Source: Hydnum rufescens UP504
Taxonomy: Eukaryota; Basidiomycota; Agaricomycetes; Cantharellales; Hydnaceae
Direction: 5' to 3'
Length of the DNA stretch: 64,000 bases
Assembly: GCA_014904985.1 (NCBI GenBank)
Contig: MU128916.1
Span: 173,832-237,831, forward strand
In this document: piece by piece, positions 10,090 to 22,135 of the stretch
Layout: each line of letters opens with the position of its first letter
How positions within the stretch are numbered: position 1 is the stretch's first letter
The notes under the pieces: model-generated
Seen by the model: only the letters and a program-made list of their open reading frames with translations
Databases searched by the model: none
Told to the model about the DNA's origin: nothing
Position numbers and translations under genes: made by a program

Positions 10090-13000
10090 ATGCAGGTTCT
10101 ACAACCTCCTACAGTAAACACTGGGTTGAGCCATGACAGAGCCCTGGACTTTCTCGATTCGAAGTATCGTCTCATAGAAAGTCTCACTGATTTACAACAT
10201 GTCGTCGATGAAGCGAAACGCAATCGCGACGTTCTTCACCAACAGGTGCACTTACAACAAATGTATTTACTAGTTAAGCACTGAAATTCGCCACAGGCGA
10301 CTGATTCTGCAGCGGATCTCGACTCGCATGTAAACAATGCCCTATCTACTGCTCGTGGCCTCCTTGTCTCGGCTCGTGAGGCGTCTCTTGCGCGGCACAC
10401 TGTTGCCGATGATCTGGCTTCCTTAACGGATGAACTCGTCTCTGTCACCTCTAGACATGGGACTAATGCACAGCAACCACTCTTAGAGGATCTCGAGGGA
10501 TTCCATAAAAAGCTTGAGGAACTAGAGATCGCCCAGACATACGTACAAATCATACAACGCGCAACCCAGCTAAGGTACATTTTGTCCCATTTACTCACAA
10601 TTTTCATCCTGTTTTGATCTATCTTGGGTAGAGAATCTGCACTACGGGAATTCAACGCTCTGCGTGTCGCCTCACCATCATTTCCGCAGTCGTCCCTGGC
10701 CCAATACGTTACCCTTCAGGATTTTGTGTCCTCAGTCGTTACCACCGTTCAAAAAATCCAAGCTCCTGATGAATCTACAGAGCTGAAACTTGTCGAATTT
10801 CTGTGTAGTCTTCGAAATCGGACCTGGAAAGATATCAGGCAGACGCTTTCTTCGTTGCGTCCTGGCATCAGATTTCTAGATTTGGCCAAGTCTGATTTAT
10901 ACATTGCAGAAACCTCCTTGCTTCTGCGGAGCAAATAAAATGGCCAATGAAAATAGAATACCATTCTCTTCCCGCAGCAGAACGTGGTGCCTTTGAGAAC
11001 GCTCTCTCCGATCTCCTTCGTCTCCAGGAATTGTAAGCCTCTACGTCTATGTCGATGAAGATGCGTTTGCTCATGTCCAATTTGCTAGTGGCGATAAATT
11101 GCATGGTAGTGACAAGGCTGAAACGGGAGATACTGCTGACAGCAAGCCCGGCCTCTATCCTCTGCAATCACTTGTCGCGCCGATTGCTGCTCGATTCAAG
11201 TTCCACTTCGACGGAGAGAGGCCAACGAATCGTTTGGATAAGGTTGGAATTCTGCATCTATGACCATGACCCCCTGTGGTGACGGCGTTTATTAGCCCGA
11301 ATGGTATTTTACCCATATTCTCAACATTGTGCATGAACACCGGTCGTTCATGGAGACCGTGATCCAGCCCCTCGTGAATAAGAGCTCCTATTCCTCTATC
11401 AACGTTCTTGTACGTGCCTTCTTTTTCGGTGCTGTAAATCTATGGGAGTGACATGTTTTCATTTCGAAGCACGAGTTCATCAATCTTCTTCTCCCCATTG
11501 TATCTCGCAAGATTCGGCGCACCGTGCCCCCCCTTCTCCCCCACCCGTCTCTCTTAGCACATACCGTATATCAAACCTTGGTGTTCGACGGGTGTTTGCG
11601 AGACGAGGGATTTTCCTTGAAGGGAACCTCCTCCGCATTGGCTACCGATCACAAAACATCCCTAACCTCTCCTGAAAACCAGAAGGATTGGGAAGGTCTC
11701 AGTGAAGTTATCCTCGGTCGCAAGGAATGGTTTGATGCCTGGCGTGATGGAGAACAGAAATGTCGGTGATCTGCCGGTAGACGCTGCAAGTAACGATGAA
11801 CAACTAATGAGAACCATAATTTCCAGTCGCGGATGATACTTTCAATGACATCATCAGTTCGCCAGGGGCATGGCTACTCGTCGATGACGGCGAAGGTCAC
11901 TCATCCAGCGACAAAGGCGAAGAGGTGCGACCCACCTCATCCGCCCGCCGCGTCAAGGCTTTGATAGAGCAAGTGACAGGTATGATATTTCTACACCTCG
12001 CCACAGCCTTCGTAACTTCATTTGGGACGTGAATTTGAATTTTTCTCTCAGACCGCTATCAGCCTCTCCCCCGCTTCGCTCACCGTGCCCAGTTCCTCAT
12101 AACTATCCAAATACCAATCCTCGAATCGTATTATGGGCGCATTTCGTCCTCTCTTGACGCGTATGAGACCTTGTCATCATCGTTCATGCGGGTGGTTCCT
12201 GGTGCATTAGCAGGTCAGGCAGGAGCAGGTGTTGATACTCGCAGATTGACGAGTGGTACGGAGGGTCTCGAGAGACTATTAAAGGCCTTTGTGAGTGCTC
12301 GATGGATTCGAGATGCCATGGAGGCTTGGGGCGAGGAAGTTGTAGGTTTCTTTTTTCATCATGCACCGAAGAATTGATTGCTTATGGGTAACTTCAGTTC
12401 TTCTTGGAGCTCTGGGCCGAGATCAACGAGAAATCAGCGTTGAGAGCAAGGACGTCAGCTCATCCTTCGCTTCCATCGACTGAGAATCTCCGCGAGGGCA
12501 CTTTGGTGGATGGAACACTATTTGACGAGCTCATCGAGCAGTATTCTAAACTTGCCGGTCGGGCTGAAGATATCATGATCAAGCAAGTTTGCTACGAAAT
12601 TGAAGGGGATTTGAAACCTTATTTTTCATCGTGAGTCCTAGCCTTCCTGTCTCGAACATTTTGGGATCTTGCTCAACGACTTTCCAAACTAGACCATGGG
12701 AGGTTGATACGGATGATTCATCACAAACTATTCCAAGCGCGCTCCTTCGACCGCTTTCATCGCTTTCCTCGTCGCTTAAATTCTTCACGACATCATCCTT
12801 GCCGGCTGATTTCGTCACCACGGCTTACAAGCGGGTTGTTGGGACCCTTACTGCCCACTTCATCCAGCGCTTGGTGCATCATCGCGCCAAGGGCCGATTC
12901 ACGTCTGCGTTCGGCAAGCAATTTGCCTCAAACTGCCGCCTTTGGGTCGAAGCCAGTCAGATGGCTTTAGTTTCTCCAGGCTTGGAATTAAGGGAGGGAA

Positions 13001-13233
13001 GCAATCGGAGGATAAAGATCAGAAGACCCGAGGCAGCGTGGGCTAAACTGGTGGATGCTACCACCCTGTTAAGTGTGGAAGAGGCCGAGTTTCCAGACGT
13101 ACTCCAGGCAGTATTTGAGGGTGGACCTGACAAGTATAGCACACTTTCAGAAGCGTTGGGTCTTTCCGGGATATTAAGTCGGGCAGAGGCGCAGGATATA
13201 CTAAGAGCGAGGGCGGAGGCCCCCAGACGATGA
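10090..13233 (+). CDS. RINT1/TIP20 family Golgi-to-ER tethering subunit
   Basis: About a dozen exons give a protein of roughly 800 aa starting MQVLQPPTVNTGLSHDRALD. An N-terminal coiled-coil half (YRLIESLTDLQHVVDEAKRN, then LARHTVADDLASLTDELVSV) is followed by the TIP20/RINT1 domain. Family landmarks are WKDIRQTLSSNLLASAEQIK, FKFHFDGERPTNRLDKPEWY, HEHRSFMETVIQPL, PPLLPHPSLLAHTVYQTLVF, WEGLSEVILGRKEWFDAW, TSSARRVKALIEQVTDRYQP, AMEAWGEEFFLELWAEIN and AWAKLVDATTLLSVEEAEFP. RINT1/Tip20 is part of the Dsl1/NRZ complex, which tethers COPI vesicles at the ER with SNAREs. One intron (donor GTTGCG at about 10832) is needed to restore the family frame. The gene is convergent with mL58. Confidence 0.92.
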
Positions 13234-13306
13234 GGCAGTTCCTCATGTACCCTACGACGAGATACTGTGCGTGTCCTTTTCTACCTTAGTCCCATATACC
13301 AGAATA

Positions 13307-13899
13307 CTACCAGAGGGATTGCCGCTTCGCCCTAATAGCTTTGACAAGCTTCTTCCTATTATTCCAACGCTCCCTCTTCCCTGCGATCACCTTGGCGCTG
13401 GCCAGCTTTTGCTCCTTCGTCAGCGGAGCGAAGATCCGCACTGTATTCGGCGTGCAATTGAATTTCTTGGCGATGGCGGACGCGGAATGTGTTTGTGGTG
13501 TGAGGGGATTGTATTCGGCACGCAATTGGCGCATTTCGGTAATATCCTTTTCGGTGAGATGCGTTTGTGGACCGGCAGCTGGAGGGCCTTTCCATAGTGG
13601 GGGTGGTAGGTTATTTGGGTCGTATTGGAGCTTGGTATGGATGATGTGGCTGCGACTGCGTCTGAAGAAACGTTGCGCAGGAATGGGGATGATGGTGCGG
13701 TTGTGAGAGAATGTGGTGAAGGCGCAGAAGGTGGTGGACGATGTATGAATGTCAGTCCCGGCACGATTTCGGTGATGATCGCTTTCGTAGATGTGGTGAG
13801 GGGATCTCGCGGGCGAGGAAGAGGTTTTTGTGCTGGTCGGGACGCATATGTACGCGCTCCTCTATGGATAAAAAGGGGAGAACGGCGAATTGTATTCAT
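13307..13899 (-). CDS. MRPL20: Mitochondrial large-subunit ribosomal protein mL58 (MRPL20 family)
   Basis: Two exons (13899-13672 and 13630-13307) give 552 nt, 183 aa. The N-terminus, MNTIRRSPLFIHRGARTYAS, is a basic, Ser/Arg-rich mitochondrial presequence. After the short intron the frame reads LQYDPNNLPPPLWKGPPAAG, then LTEKDITEMRQLRAEYN and SASAIAKKFNCTPNTVRIFA, the hallmark of fungal MRPL20, and ends in a basic helix RWNNRKKLVKAIRAKRQSLW. The protein is a fungal-specific component of the mitochondrial 54S subunit. The intron (42 bp, beginning GTTTCT and ending CCAAG) has a weak donor but is the only way to reach the conserved C-terminal frame. It is divergent from FCF2. Confidence 0.9.
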
Positions 13900-13971
13900 A
13901 CTTGGATAGTTTGGATTGTCAGAAACAGAGGGGCGGGAAACGCCGGTCCCAATTTACTCTCCGCCTTTGGC
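13900..13971. promoter_or_regulatory. Shared promoter interval of mL58 and FCF2
   Basis: Only 72 bp separate the start codons of a mitoribosomal protein and an rRNA-processing factor that diverge from this point. Shared control of two ribosome-biogenesis genes is plausible. I see no clear TATA box or named motif, so this is an inference from position. Confidence 0.4.
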
Positions 13972-14982
13972 ATGGTGTCGGCGCTTGCCAAAGGGAAAGG
14001 AAAGGCTGTGGACGTCGTTGACGAGCCTGGAGACCTGCAGTCTTCCCCATCCTCATCCATTGCGGAGTCTGAATTAGACTCGGACTCGGACTCGGATTCT
14101 GGCTCGGACGAAGATGTCAGTCAAGAATTTCTGGACAGCCTTCTGGAGAAGGCGAAGAAAAACCTGGAGGCATTAGCAGTTGCCAAACACTCTACAGCAA
14201 GTCAGGGAGAGAACGAAGATATGCTTATGCTAAATGTGGACGAACCGGATGCGTTGAGTTCCTCATCAAGATTTATGTGGCATAAGTAGCTGCACTCAGC
14301 TTTCTTGTGTTTATATAGACCAATGCCTCGTTTAGACCCTGGGCCATCACTTCCTCTTCCCTACTTCAAATTAGATAAAGACGGAGCCCATGCACCCACG
14401 CTTGTTCGCGACCCCGACACTGAGGAAGTGGATCGTGTTGCATCTACCTCTTCCATCGCCAAAACTCTTCCACCACCCCCAGAGCTTTCTAAAAAGACGG
14501 GATTACCCTTGACCAAGGCAGAGAAAAAGGCTGTATGTCCCTCAGTCAGTCTTTATTACAGTTTCTCCTCATTTACTAGTACGAAACAGCTCAAGGATGC
14601 GACGACGGGTCCCAAGTGGTTTGACCTCCCAGCGCCTTCAGGAGCCGACCTTCCCCGCCTAGCACGTGAAGTCGACGCTATGAGGCTTCGAAATGCTCTT
14701 GATCCCAAACGATTTTATCGCAAGGAAGATACAAAAGCCGGCCCGCTACCAAAGTATTTCGCAATCGGTCACATTCTCACGACCCCCTCGCCATTTGGCG
14801 GACCAAGTCGAGATGACCTTCCTAGGGCAGCAAGGAAGAGGACCATTGTCGATGAGCTAATGGAGGATGACGAGGCGCGGACGTATGCGAAGCGCAAGTT
14901 CAACGAACTGCAGAGTGTGCGTGGGGAAAGAGGGCGCGCTACATGGAAGAAGAAACGCGATTTACGAGCGAGGAAGTGGTAG
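13972..14982 (+). CDS. FCF2: Pre-rRNA processing protein FCF2
   Basis: Three exons (13972-14276, 14319-14532, 14590-14982) give 912 nt, 303 aa. The N-terminus has a Ser/Asp-rich acidic tract (ESELDSDSDSDSGSDEDVSQ) typical of nucleolar proteins and a Lys-rich helix. The C-terminal Fcf2 domain is unmistakable: TGPKWFDLPAP, MRLRNALDPKRFYRKED, PKYFAIGHILTTPSPF, RKRTIVDELMEDDEARTYAK and KRKFNELQSVRGERGRATWK. Fcf2 works in the small-subunit processome, in early cleavages of the 35S pre-rRNA. The second intron uses the acceptor just before CTCAAGGAT; retaining it keeps the frame open, so intron retention would add a short insert. Confidence 0.95.
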
Positions 14983-15305
14983 AAGTGGTTATTGGCTCAT
15001 CTTGGGATTTCGAATTATGTAATCGAGTAAAGTCCAAGTCCACAGCAGTGAGCGCCGTGCGGCTAGATATGCTCAGGCAAATGAGCCTCTAGGGGCAAGG
15101 TTGTGAGTTATGCTGGATACATCAGTGATTTTTGATCACGTGAAGGAACGCGACCCGGCTCACTCCGGGTGGGACCTACAGACACAAACCAACACGGGTA
15201 GTTCCTTCAATTTATTCTTTCTCCCACCAACCACCCCCTCCTGGAGGTAGTCCGCTCCTCTCCAGCCTCCTTACTCCTCTTAACTCACGTTTTCCAACTT
15301 GTAGC
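14983..15305. other. Intergenic, likely kinase promoter and 5' UTR
   Basis: No open frame is supported. The stretch includes a pyrimidine-rich block (about 15205-15300) directly before the kinase ATG, a common feature of fungal promoters, and an imperfect TCACGTGA element at 15137-15144 that resembles an E-box. Confidence 0.35.
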
Positions 15306-18300
15306 ATGGCCGCCCCACCCGATGCGGCATCCCCAGAAGACATCGTCTCCGACATCTACTCACTCTCCGATCAGCAGCTTGCCGCCAATCTTGAATTCAT
15401 ACAAGAGATCGGTCAGTTGTATCAATCTCTAATTGGGGCTTCCGCCACTGAAATACGCGTCGCCAGGCTATGGGAATTGGGGCTCAGTCTGGAGCTGTCG
15501 CTCCAGAGTTGGTACTCCTTCACAGACAAGAAGAAGGCTTGCCGTCAAGCTCGTCCACAGAACAACTGCACGCACTACCCCTGCTCGTGTTCGATCACTG
15601 TTAGCTATTTTTTATTCCCCATCCTTGGTCTATTTGTCCAGTGTTGACACGGTAATGGACAGATGGAATGAAATGAAGATCGTAAGGACTCTCAAGGATA
15701 ATCGCCACCCTGCCATCATAGACTTTCACTCCTTTATTATCACACCATCCTATGCGCTGATTACTATGTGAGTTGGTTTTATGCCCAACTTTCTGCCCTC
15801 TGATCCAGGTCACAGGGAGTACCTTCCTCGCCTCGTCCCGGTCGAAGTACGGGAATCCAAAGCGAAGACTTGGTTCGAATCTCTTCTGGGTGGTGTGGCA
15901 TATCTACATGCCCGTGGCATTGTCCATAACGATATCAAGCCTGCCAACATACTCCTCTCACGATCCGAACAGCCTGTCCTCGTCGACTTCGGATTTGCGG
16001 AGAAATATGATCTTAATGATGGGGCCCCGTCTACGCCTAAATCTTTTTCCGTGGCTGTTCCTTCGATCGGCTCGTCTCCGTCACCAACACCGAAGACTCC
16101 AATAGCCCCATTTGAGTCGAACCTTGCGTATGGAACACCAGAATATCTGTCTCCTGAACGTGCACGTGGCTACAAACACGACACGAGAAAGTCAGACGTG
16201 TGGTCCCTCGGTGTGACGTTTTTCGAAATCATCGTTGGACGTACGCCATTCGAAGTAGACGAAGGGGAGGAATTTTCTAGCAAAGAGGACCTGGAACGAT
16301 ACTGGGACCGAACGAATAAAGGTGCATGGGTAGGGGTGTGGAAGATGAGCAGTGGTGAGAGTATATATCCAGCTTCCCGTCCTGTGGAAGCTAATGACCA
16401 TCAATTCGTCAGGTCTAGAAAAGGTGCTGAAGAAAATGATCCATCCGAATGCTGAAGTACGTGTCACTGGCACGAAAGCGCTCCAAGATGGGTATTTCTC
16501 GAGCTCATTAGTTGGTGCGTTGCCTACTACGTGGTGATACGTTCCTCACTGAGCTTCCCAAATCATGCCGTTTCCCTTAGAAGCCGAGATTGTCTCTGCT
16601 ATTCGCATCGATGTTCAAGGGAAGAAAGTGATTCAAACTGTCCTGCCTTCTGAATCTCTTTCGCCACCATCTTCACTTGCTGCTGGCCCGTCGGTTTCTC
16701 ATACCATGGTGGCCACAGCTCCTGGTTCAGCCCGAGCAAAACTCACTGCGTTACAGAACTTCATCGGAAAGCAACGTACGCCTACCCAGCATTTATATAC
16801 TTATCGTCTGTTTACCCAGTTCTGCCGTTCCCCCAATAGCACAACTTCCGAAAACCCCCAAGCCCCGTGCTGCCTCGCATAAGCTAATCAGTCTACCGAC
16901 TGCCTTGGACCACAAGGAACATTCGCAATCCATGGCCTTGTCCCCTCCGAACTTGCACCAAACTCCATCCAGCCTCTCCCGTTCGTTCTTCTCCACTCAC
17001 CTGCGTTCTAAATCGCATGTCGAAAAGACCCGGTCTCCATCGCCTGCTCCCGCATTTCCTTCGTCACCTCCCAAGTCTTCTCAGGACATTCTTCCACGAT
17101 CAAAGTCACCGGTTATGACCGCGACGCCGAAGGTAGTCAAGAATAAAGGAAAGAATGACGCACCCACTCCTATGGCCCCGCCACCTACTCCAGTTTCAGG
17201 GATTGTGCCCCCGCCCTCGCCAGTTCCACCTGTGCCTGCACTCATTGTGGAGTCCAGTGAATCTAGCCATGAGCATGAGCACAAATACCCTTCAACCGCA
17301 ATCCTGAAGCTCCATCCAATCCTTCCCCCGTCTTCGGCAGACACATCGACCGAGGCACCCTCCTTCCTTGCTTTCCCTGTTCCTCCTGGAGACAAGCCTA
17401 TGTCTCCTAGTTCAAAGGATGTCCTGCGACCCATCGCAGGGAAAGAGAACAATGCCAATATAAAGATCAAGGCTAAGCATGGTACAGATTCTCAGCTAAG
17501 AAGCAGTGAGAATCCTGAAGGGACTGGAAAGGCTGCCAAGAGTGCGCTTCGTATCAAAGCTCGGAACCGTAAAGCGAGGGTTCTGGCTGATATCACTCCC
17601 GTCGGAGAGAATGTGGCGTTACATCAGGAGATGAAACCTGCGGCTAAGAAAGGGGGGGTGAATAGAGGTAAAATCTCTCTTCCGTTGAATTTGACACATG
17701 ATTAACAGATCTATGGCAGACTCGGCCCCGATGAACTCCAAGAAAGAAAACTTTAATGAGTCCGTTAATAGGAAGGACAACTCTCGACGCTCTTCTTTCC
17801 AGCTCACTTCCAAGTCCGCCGATGGTGAGTGTGATCCGCCCATGCATAGATCAAATCTAATGTATGTTCGTACTAGGCGCTTTGCGTCCTAACGAATCGG
17901 GATTCTCTTCCCTCCGACACAGCGTCAAGAAGTCTATTGGTATGTGCATTTGACTGTGGGAGTGACAAACGTTTTGATGGATGATTTTATTCTGTTGATA
18001 TCTTCAGACAAGACTGCTGAACGGTTTAGCAAGATGTCAACAGCGGCCGGGTCTGTTGCCAGGAGGAGTGGAAAGGTTCGCAAGTCTACCACTGAGCTCA
18101 GGCAATCTTGGGAGCATCTTGAAAGGGAGAGGGATCTTAAGACCATCGGTAAGTGGTACCGTCCTCTCTGTAATGCATCGATATTAATTGTAAAGTAGTA
18201 AATTTACCTGTTGTGGCCGATGAATCATATGGCGAGTCTACTATGGTTGCCTCCACCTCAGAGGAGAAGACGGTGGAAGAGAATGGTGGTAAGATGGATC

Positions 18301-19550
18301 GCATGACGCTCTGGATTAAAAGTGTTGAAAGTAGGTCTACCTTTGTCGTCCCCGAACTGAACTGAACTGAACTGTGTATTGTAGAGGTTGTAGAGGAGAC
18401 TCGTCACGAGTTCCAGCGCGAAGCAAGCACCTGTATATCCCGCTCCCCCTCTCGAGGTGGGATGCTGGATTCAAGGCCACCGTCGGCGATGGGTCCAATC
18501 CCTCTATCTCTTCCACCACCTAAGCGTCGTGCAACTGTTAGTTCTACACAAAGTCGGCGACCTTCAACCAGCGATGGGCACCACAAGTCTCGCAGCGTGC
18601 TTGATTTGGGTCCGGGACGTGCACCTAGTATCCGTTCTGTCGAGGGCGGGCCGGTGGAAGGGAAGAGGCTCTCGGCTATCCTGGGTCCTTCGGATAGGAA
18701 ATTGTTCCAGGAGGGTCGCAATCCCTCCAAGCAACCTTCTTGCTCTTCACTCGCCTCCTCTGCGGCTCACCACACGCCTAAGAGCGTCCCAATGATTGAG
18801 GTGGTGGATGCTTCGGGCCCAGTTCAGAATGCGGAAGAGGTCCCTGCCCAACATGCACCTGCCGTTGAGCAGACTAAATCTCACTGGGGTCCAGACACCA
18901 CACTAGACTATGCCCAACTTAACCGAAGTGCTAGTTCTGGCTTCTACAACGAGCCCCGAAACCCATTGTCTTCTCGGTCGGCGTCCCTGTCCCCACCTCC
19001 TATCCCAACGTCTTACAAAGCCCCCAATACCAATACCAATACCTCTCCCCCTCAAAGTCCCCAGAATCCGAAGGATGAAGGGACTTACGAACGCCTACTA
19101 CTCTCTGCGCCCTCGGTGGTGCGTCATGGAAAAGGCTACCAGTCCGACCAATCCCTTCGACCCGTTTCATCGACCTTTTATCAAGTGCATCATCCTTCCA
19201 CCGAGTTCATCTTGGAGTCCACGGCCGATACGGTGGAGGAACCTCGTTCTCGCTCCCGACAATTTCAGAACAACAGCCTGTCTGCGAAGACTAAATCACA
19301 TCGCCGCGGAGGCATATTTGCGACACTCCGTGGACGAGAGCAAGCGGAGGCTGTGGCATTTGCACGGGAGTTTGGGGCACCAGAGAAACCTATTGAACCT
19401 CCTGGATCTGGCACGCCACCCGATCCAGAACACGAGAGCAGCACTAATGATCGGAGGGATACGCTCACCCTCCGAATGAAGCGGGCATTTATGCGCGTTG
19501 TTTCCACTCCTGTCACTACCCGTGCTATTGCAGTGGGGGCGCTTTCATAA
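15306..19550 (+). CDS. Ser/Thr protein kinase with long disordered tail
   Basis: Multi-exon gene of roughly 1,100 codons starting MAAPPDAASPEDIVSDIYSL. The kinase domain follows directly: the glycine loop is GYGNWGSVW after the first intron, the ATP-binding Lys is in LAVKLV, the catalytic loop is HNDIKPANILL (HND rather than HRD), the metal site is DFGFAEKY, and the activation segment ends YGTPEYLSPERARG, then KSDVWSLGVTFFEIIVG. From about 16560 the product becomes Pro/Ser/Lys-rich and disordered, with clusters such as PPPTPVSGIVPPPSPVPPVP, a short helical block (KTAERFSKMSTAAGSVARRS) and SRSPSRGG. It ends in MKRAFMRVVSTPVTTRAIAV. This resembles a conserved agaricomycete kinase; substrate and pathway are unknown. 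Introns inside the tail are short, so its exact exon map is approximate. Confidence 0.85.
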
Positions 19551-20405
19551 GGATCTCATCTCATCAATATTCGTCCACGAATCCATGAAGTTTGGCTATT
19601 CTAATATTCACGCATTGCCTCACCTATGTGGCCCATCATGTCATGCCCGCTGTATTCACGACCTCGCAATTCTTCTTCACGCTTGTATGATCGACATTGA
19701 TATGCGCTGCTCCGACATCATGTCCGACACGTCGCCCTATATCTGATGAATCGCTCGGTTCTCTTGCTCGACGCGTAGAACGCCCCGCTCTTCTCTACTT
19801 CATGACAGGTGTTCATCATCAATTTGCTCTCCGTTGCGTTGATTTCTTGCATTTTACGATCCATATATTCCGTATCCATTCCTTGCTCTACCATTCAAAC
19901 TCCGTCATTGCGTGCGATTATTTTGTCGGCTTTTTTCTCTTCGCCTAGTTGCGTTGTTTGGTGCCTGTTTCCATCGCCTTGGTCGAGGAAGCTTGGACCA
20001 TCGTGGCCTTTTTCGTGCCTTTTCGATCAATGCCCTTTTTAGTTTCGGTTACTTGGGTGGTTTTGTTCACGCACTCTGCAAACAAGTTCTTGCAAATAAC
20101 CAATTTTGTGGGAGAGTTGGTCGGCGCGGAGGGCCGATCTGATCGCGGGCCGGATTGTGCCGGTGTTGAAGATGGCACGGAAGGACCCGAATCTGTTGAT
20201 CTGGTGAGGGCCTCTGGTTGTGGCTCACACACGATAGGGCCTGGCAACGTCTGACGGACTCGCTTCGTGCACCTGCTCTTTCCTCTCAATTTGATTGAGT
20301 CCTATTCAGATTTCCCCGGCCTCACTCTGCTTAGAGATTAGAGCTTCTCTTGTGTGTCGCCTCATTCTGTAAGATCGTTTGTGGTGGAAAAGAGAAAAGT
20401 TTATC
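19551..20405. other. Intergenic; no gene recognised
   Basis: Probably the 3' UTR of the kinase followed by the promoter of the MOB gene. The first half is T/C-rich. Opposing open frames around 19945-20289 have biased composition but no recognisable motif and no credible start. Confidence 0.4.
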
Positions 20406-21607
20406 ATGGCACAATTCTTCAATTCCATTGGGTGAGCCGTGCTTGTCCTGTGGTGCAGAATCTCGATAAACACGTCCCTTTTTCTTTTCGTCAAAGGCGG
20501 AGCATGGGTCGGGGACCAAACACTCGCCAGCCACACCCAAACCAGATACCCAAACGAAGTCCAGTTCTTCCTGCGTCTTCATCTGCACCTTCTTTCAATT
20601 CGGCTTCCGATCAGAACCAGAATGAGATATATTCCGAACCTGCATCGCCTAACCCAGCAGCTCAGCCAAAGCCGTTATATCTTTGTAATCCATTCGTGAA
20701 AGCAGCGCTAGTGAAGGGAAACTTCAAAACTATAGTTGCGCAGCCTAGGTACTGCGATCTGAACGAGGTGCGCAAATGCCATTGTGGATCATACCTAACA
20801 TAGTCATGCTGAGTACTTCTTTCTCACAGTGGGTTGCCGTAAACAGTGAGAAGCAATGTTGCACTCCCTGTCTACAATATAATTGATGCTGCCTTGATTT
20901 AGTCTACGACTTTTATACCAATCTCAACATGTTTTATGGGATACTTGCCGAATCTTGCACGCCATCCAACTGTCGAACAATGTCGGCGGGCCCAACGTGC
21001 GCTCTGATATGCACGTCTCCGAGTCACTGCTGAGTTCGTTTTCATGTAACTTCCTATTTAGATTGGACTACACTTGGATAGACTCGTCTCGGAAACAGGT
21101 CAAGTTGCCTGCTCCCACGTATATCGACTATGTCATGTCATGGGTTCAGCAAACCCTTGACAATGGGAAGGACTTTCCCACCAAAAGTATGTTTCTTATG
21201 TGCCCGTTGGGCACCTTGGATCTAATTCGTCCTCGACATCGCTATCAACAGTTGGCGTAGAGTTCCAACATAATTTCCCCACGATCGCTAAACAGATCTA
21301 TCGACAACTACTCCGCGTTTTTGCACACATTTATCATGGCCATTTCACTCACCTCTTGCATTTGAGCGCGGAAGGTCATTTCAACTCTCTTTTTGCCCAT
21401 TTTCTGGCCTTTGGAAAACAATATGATCTTTTGGTACGCTTTTTTCTTCCGTTCATGTTCGAGCCTCGGCATTATCTTATCCTTCGATCCCGGACTGTGG
21501 GTTATGGGCTATAGGATCACAAGGATATCAAAGGACGAGTAGGGGAGGCCGTAGGTGTGGGTGATCTTTGGGAGAAATGGAAAGAGATGGGTATCCTAGA
21601 GGCTTGA
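20406..21607 (+). CDS. MOB2: MOB2-like kinase activator
   Basis: Seven exons (20406-20431, 20497-20767, 20830-20845, 20903-20996, 21062-21186, 21252-21433, 21515-21607) total 807 nt, 268 aa, all in frame; exon 3 is only 16 nt. It starts MAQFFNSIGRSMGRGPN, with a disordered linker, then the MOB domain: PLYLCNPFVKAALVKGNFKT, WVAVNIYDFYTNLNMFYGIL, and the zinc site from CTPSNC and HIYHGHF. Other conserved stretches are DYTWIDSSRKQVKLPAPTYI, IYRQLLRVFAHIYHGHF and HFNSLFAHFLAFGKQYDLLD. Mob2 proteins bind and activate NDR/LATS-class kinases (Cbk1/Orb6 in yeasts) that control polarity and septation. MOB2 rather than MOB1 is favoured by the MAQFFNS start and the PLYLC entry to the domain. Confidence 0.93.
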
Positions 21608-21957
21608 GTTCGTTCTCGGGCCCTTCGATCCAACACCAGAATCCTCCGACCCCCAGAGAATATGAATGCCTTTTCCATATTATCATCGCGTATGTTGGGT
21701 GTCTTTCTATACCCCCTTGTAGTACCTACTATGACCAGCTCAACAAAGATACAGTGCACACCTCCCGCCATTTGTCATTCATCTTGTCGATAGCTATTAT
21801 GTCTGTATGCTCTGCTTTTCTCTGTCCCAGATACAAAATTTCGCACTACATTCATGCCGAAACATCGACCAGGGGAATAAAACAGATGCCGAGGGTACCG
21901 GTGCAGAATTGTGGATGAATAGTGCCTAGACAGGGACGATGACTTGGTCCAGATATA

Positions 21958-22122
21958 TGACGGCCCGAATGTCGCATTAAGTGTTCTGAGTGTATGTGTG
22001 TCAGCAGTCAGCGAGTTTGGTCTGTGTGTATAGAGCCCCCCATACACACTAGACAGGCACAAAATTCGCGGACTGCTGACACACATACACTCAGAAAACT
22101 TAATGCGACATTCGGGCCGTCA
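21958..22122. mobile_element. 165-bp foldback MITE with TA target duplication
   Basis: The element is almost one large inverted repeat. The left arm starts TGACGGCCCGAATGTCGCAT and continues through a GTATGTGTGTCAGCAGTC block; the right arm is its reverse complement, ending ATGCGACATTCGGGCCGTCA. The arms extend about 75-80 nt each with a few mismatches and meet near 22038, so single-stranded DNA or RNA would form a long hairpin. It is flanked by TA on both sides (21956-21957 and 22123-22124), the target duplication of Tc1/mariner-type elements. A partial echo of the terminus (ACATTCGGGCCG) follows immediately at about 22124-22135. There is no coding capacity, so it would need a transposase from elsewhere. 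Confidence 0.85.
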
Positions 22123-22135
22123 TACATTCGGGCCG

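Noticed and set aside
14533..14589. FCF2 reading straight through its second intron as coding
   Set aside because: The stretch is open, but it has a GT donor, a T-rich tract and an AG acceptor, and removing it restores the conserved KKA-LKDATTGPKW link.
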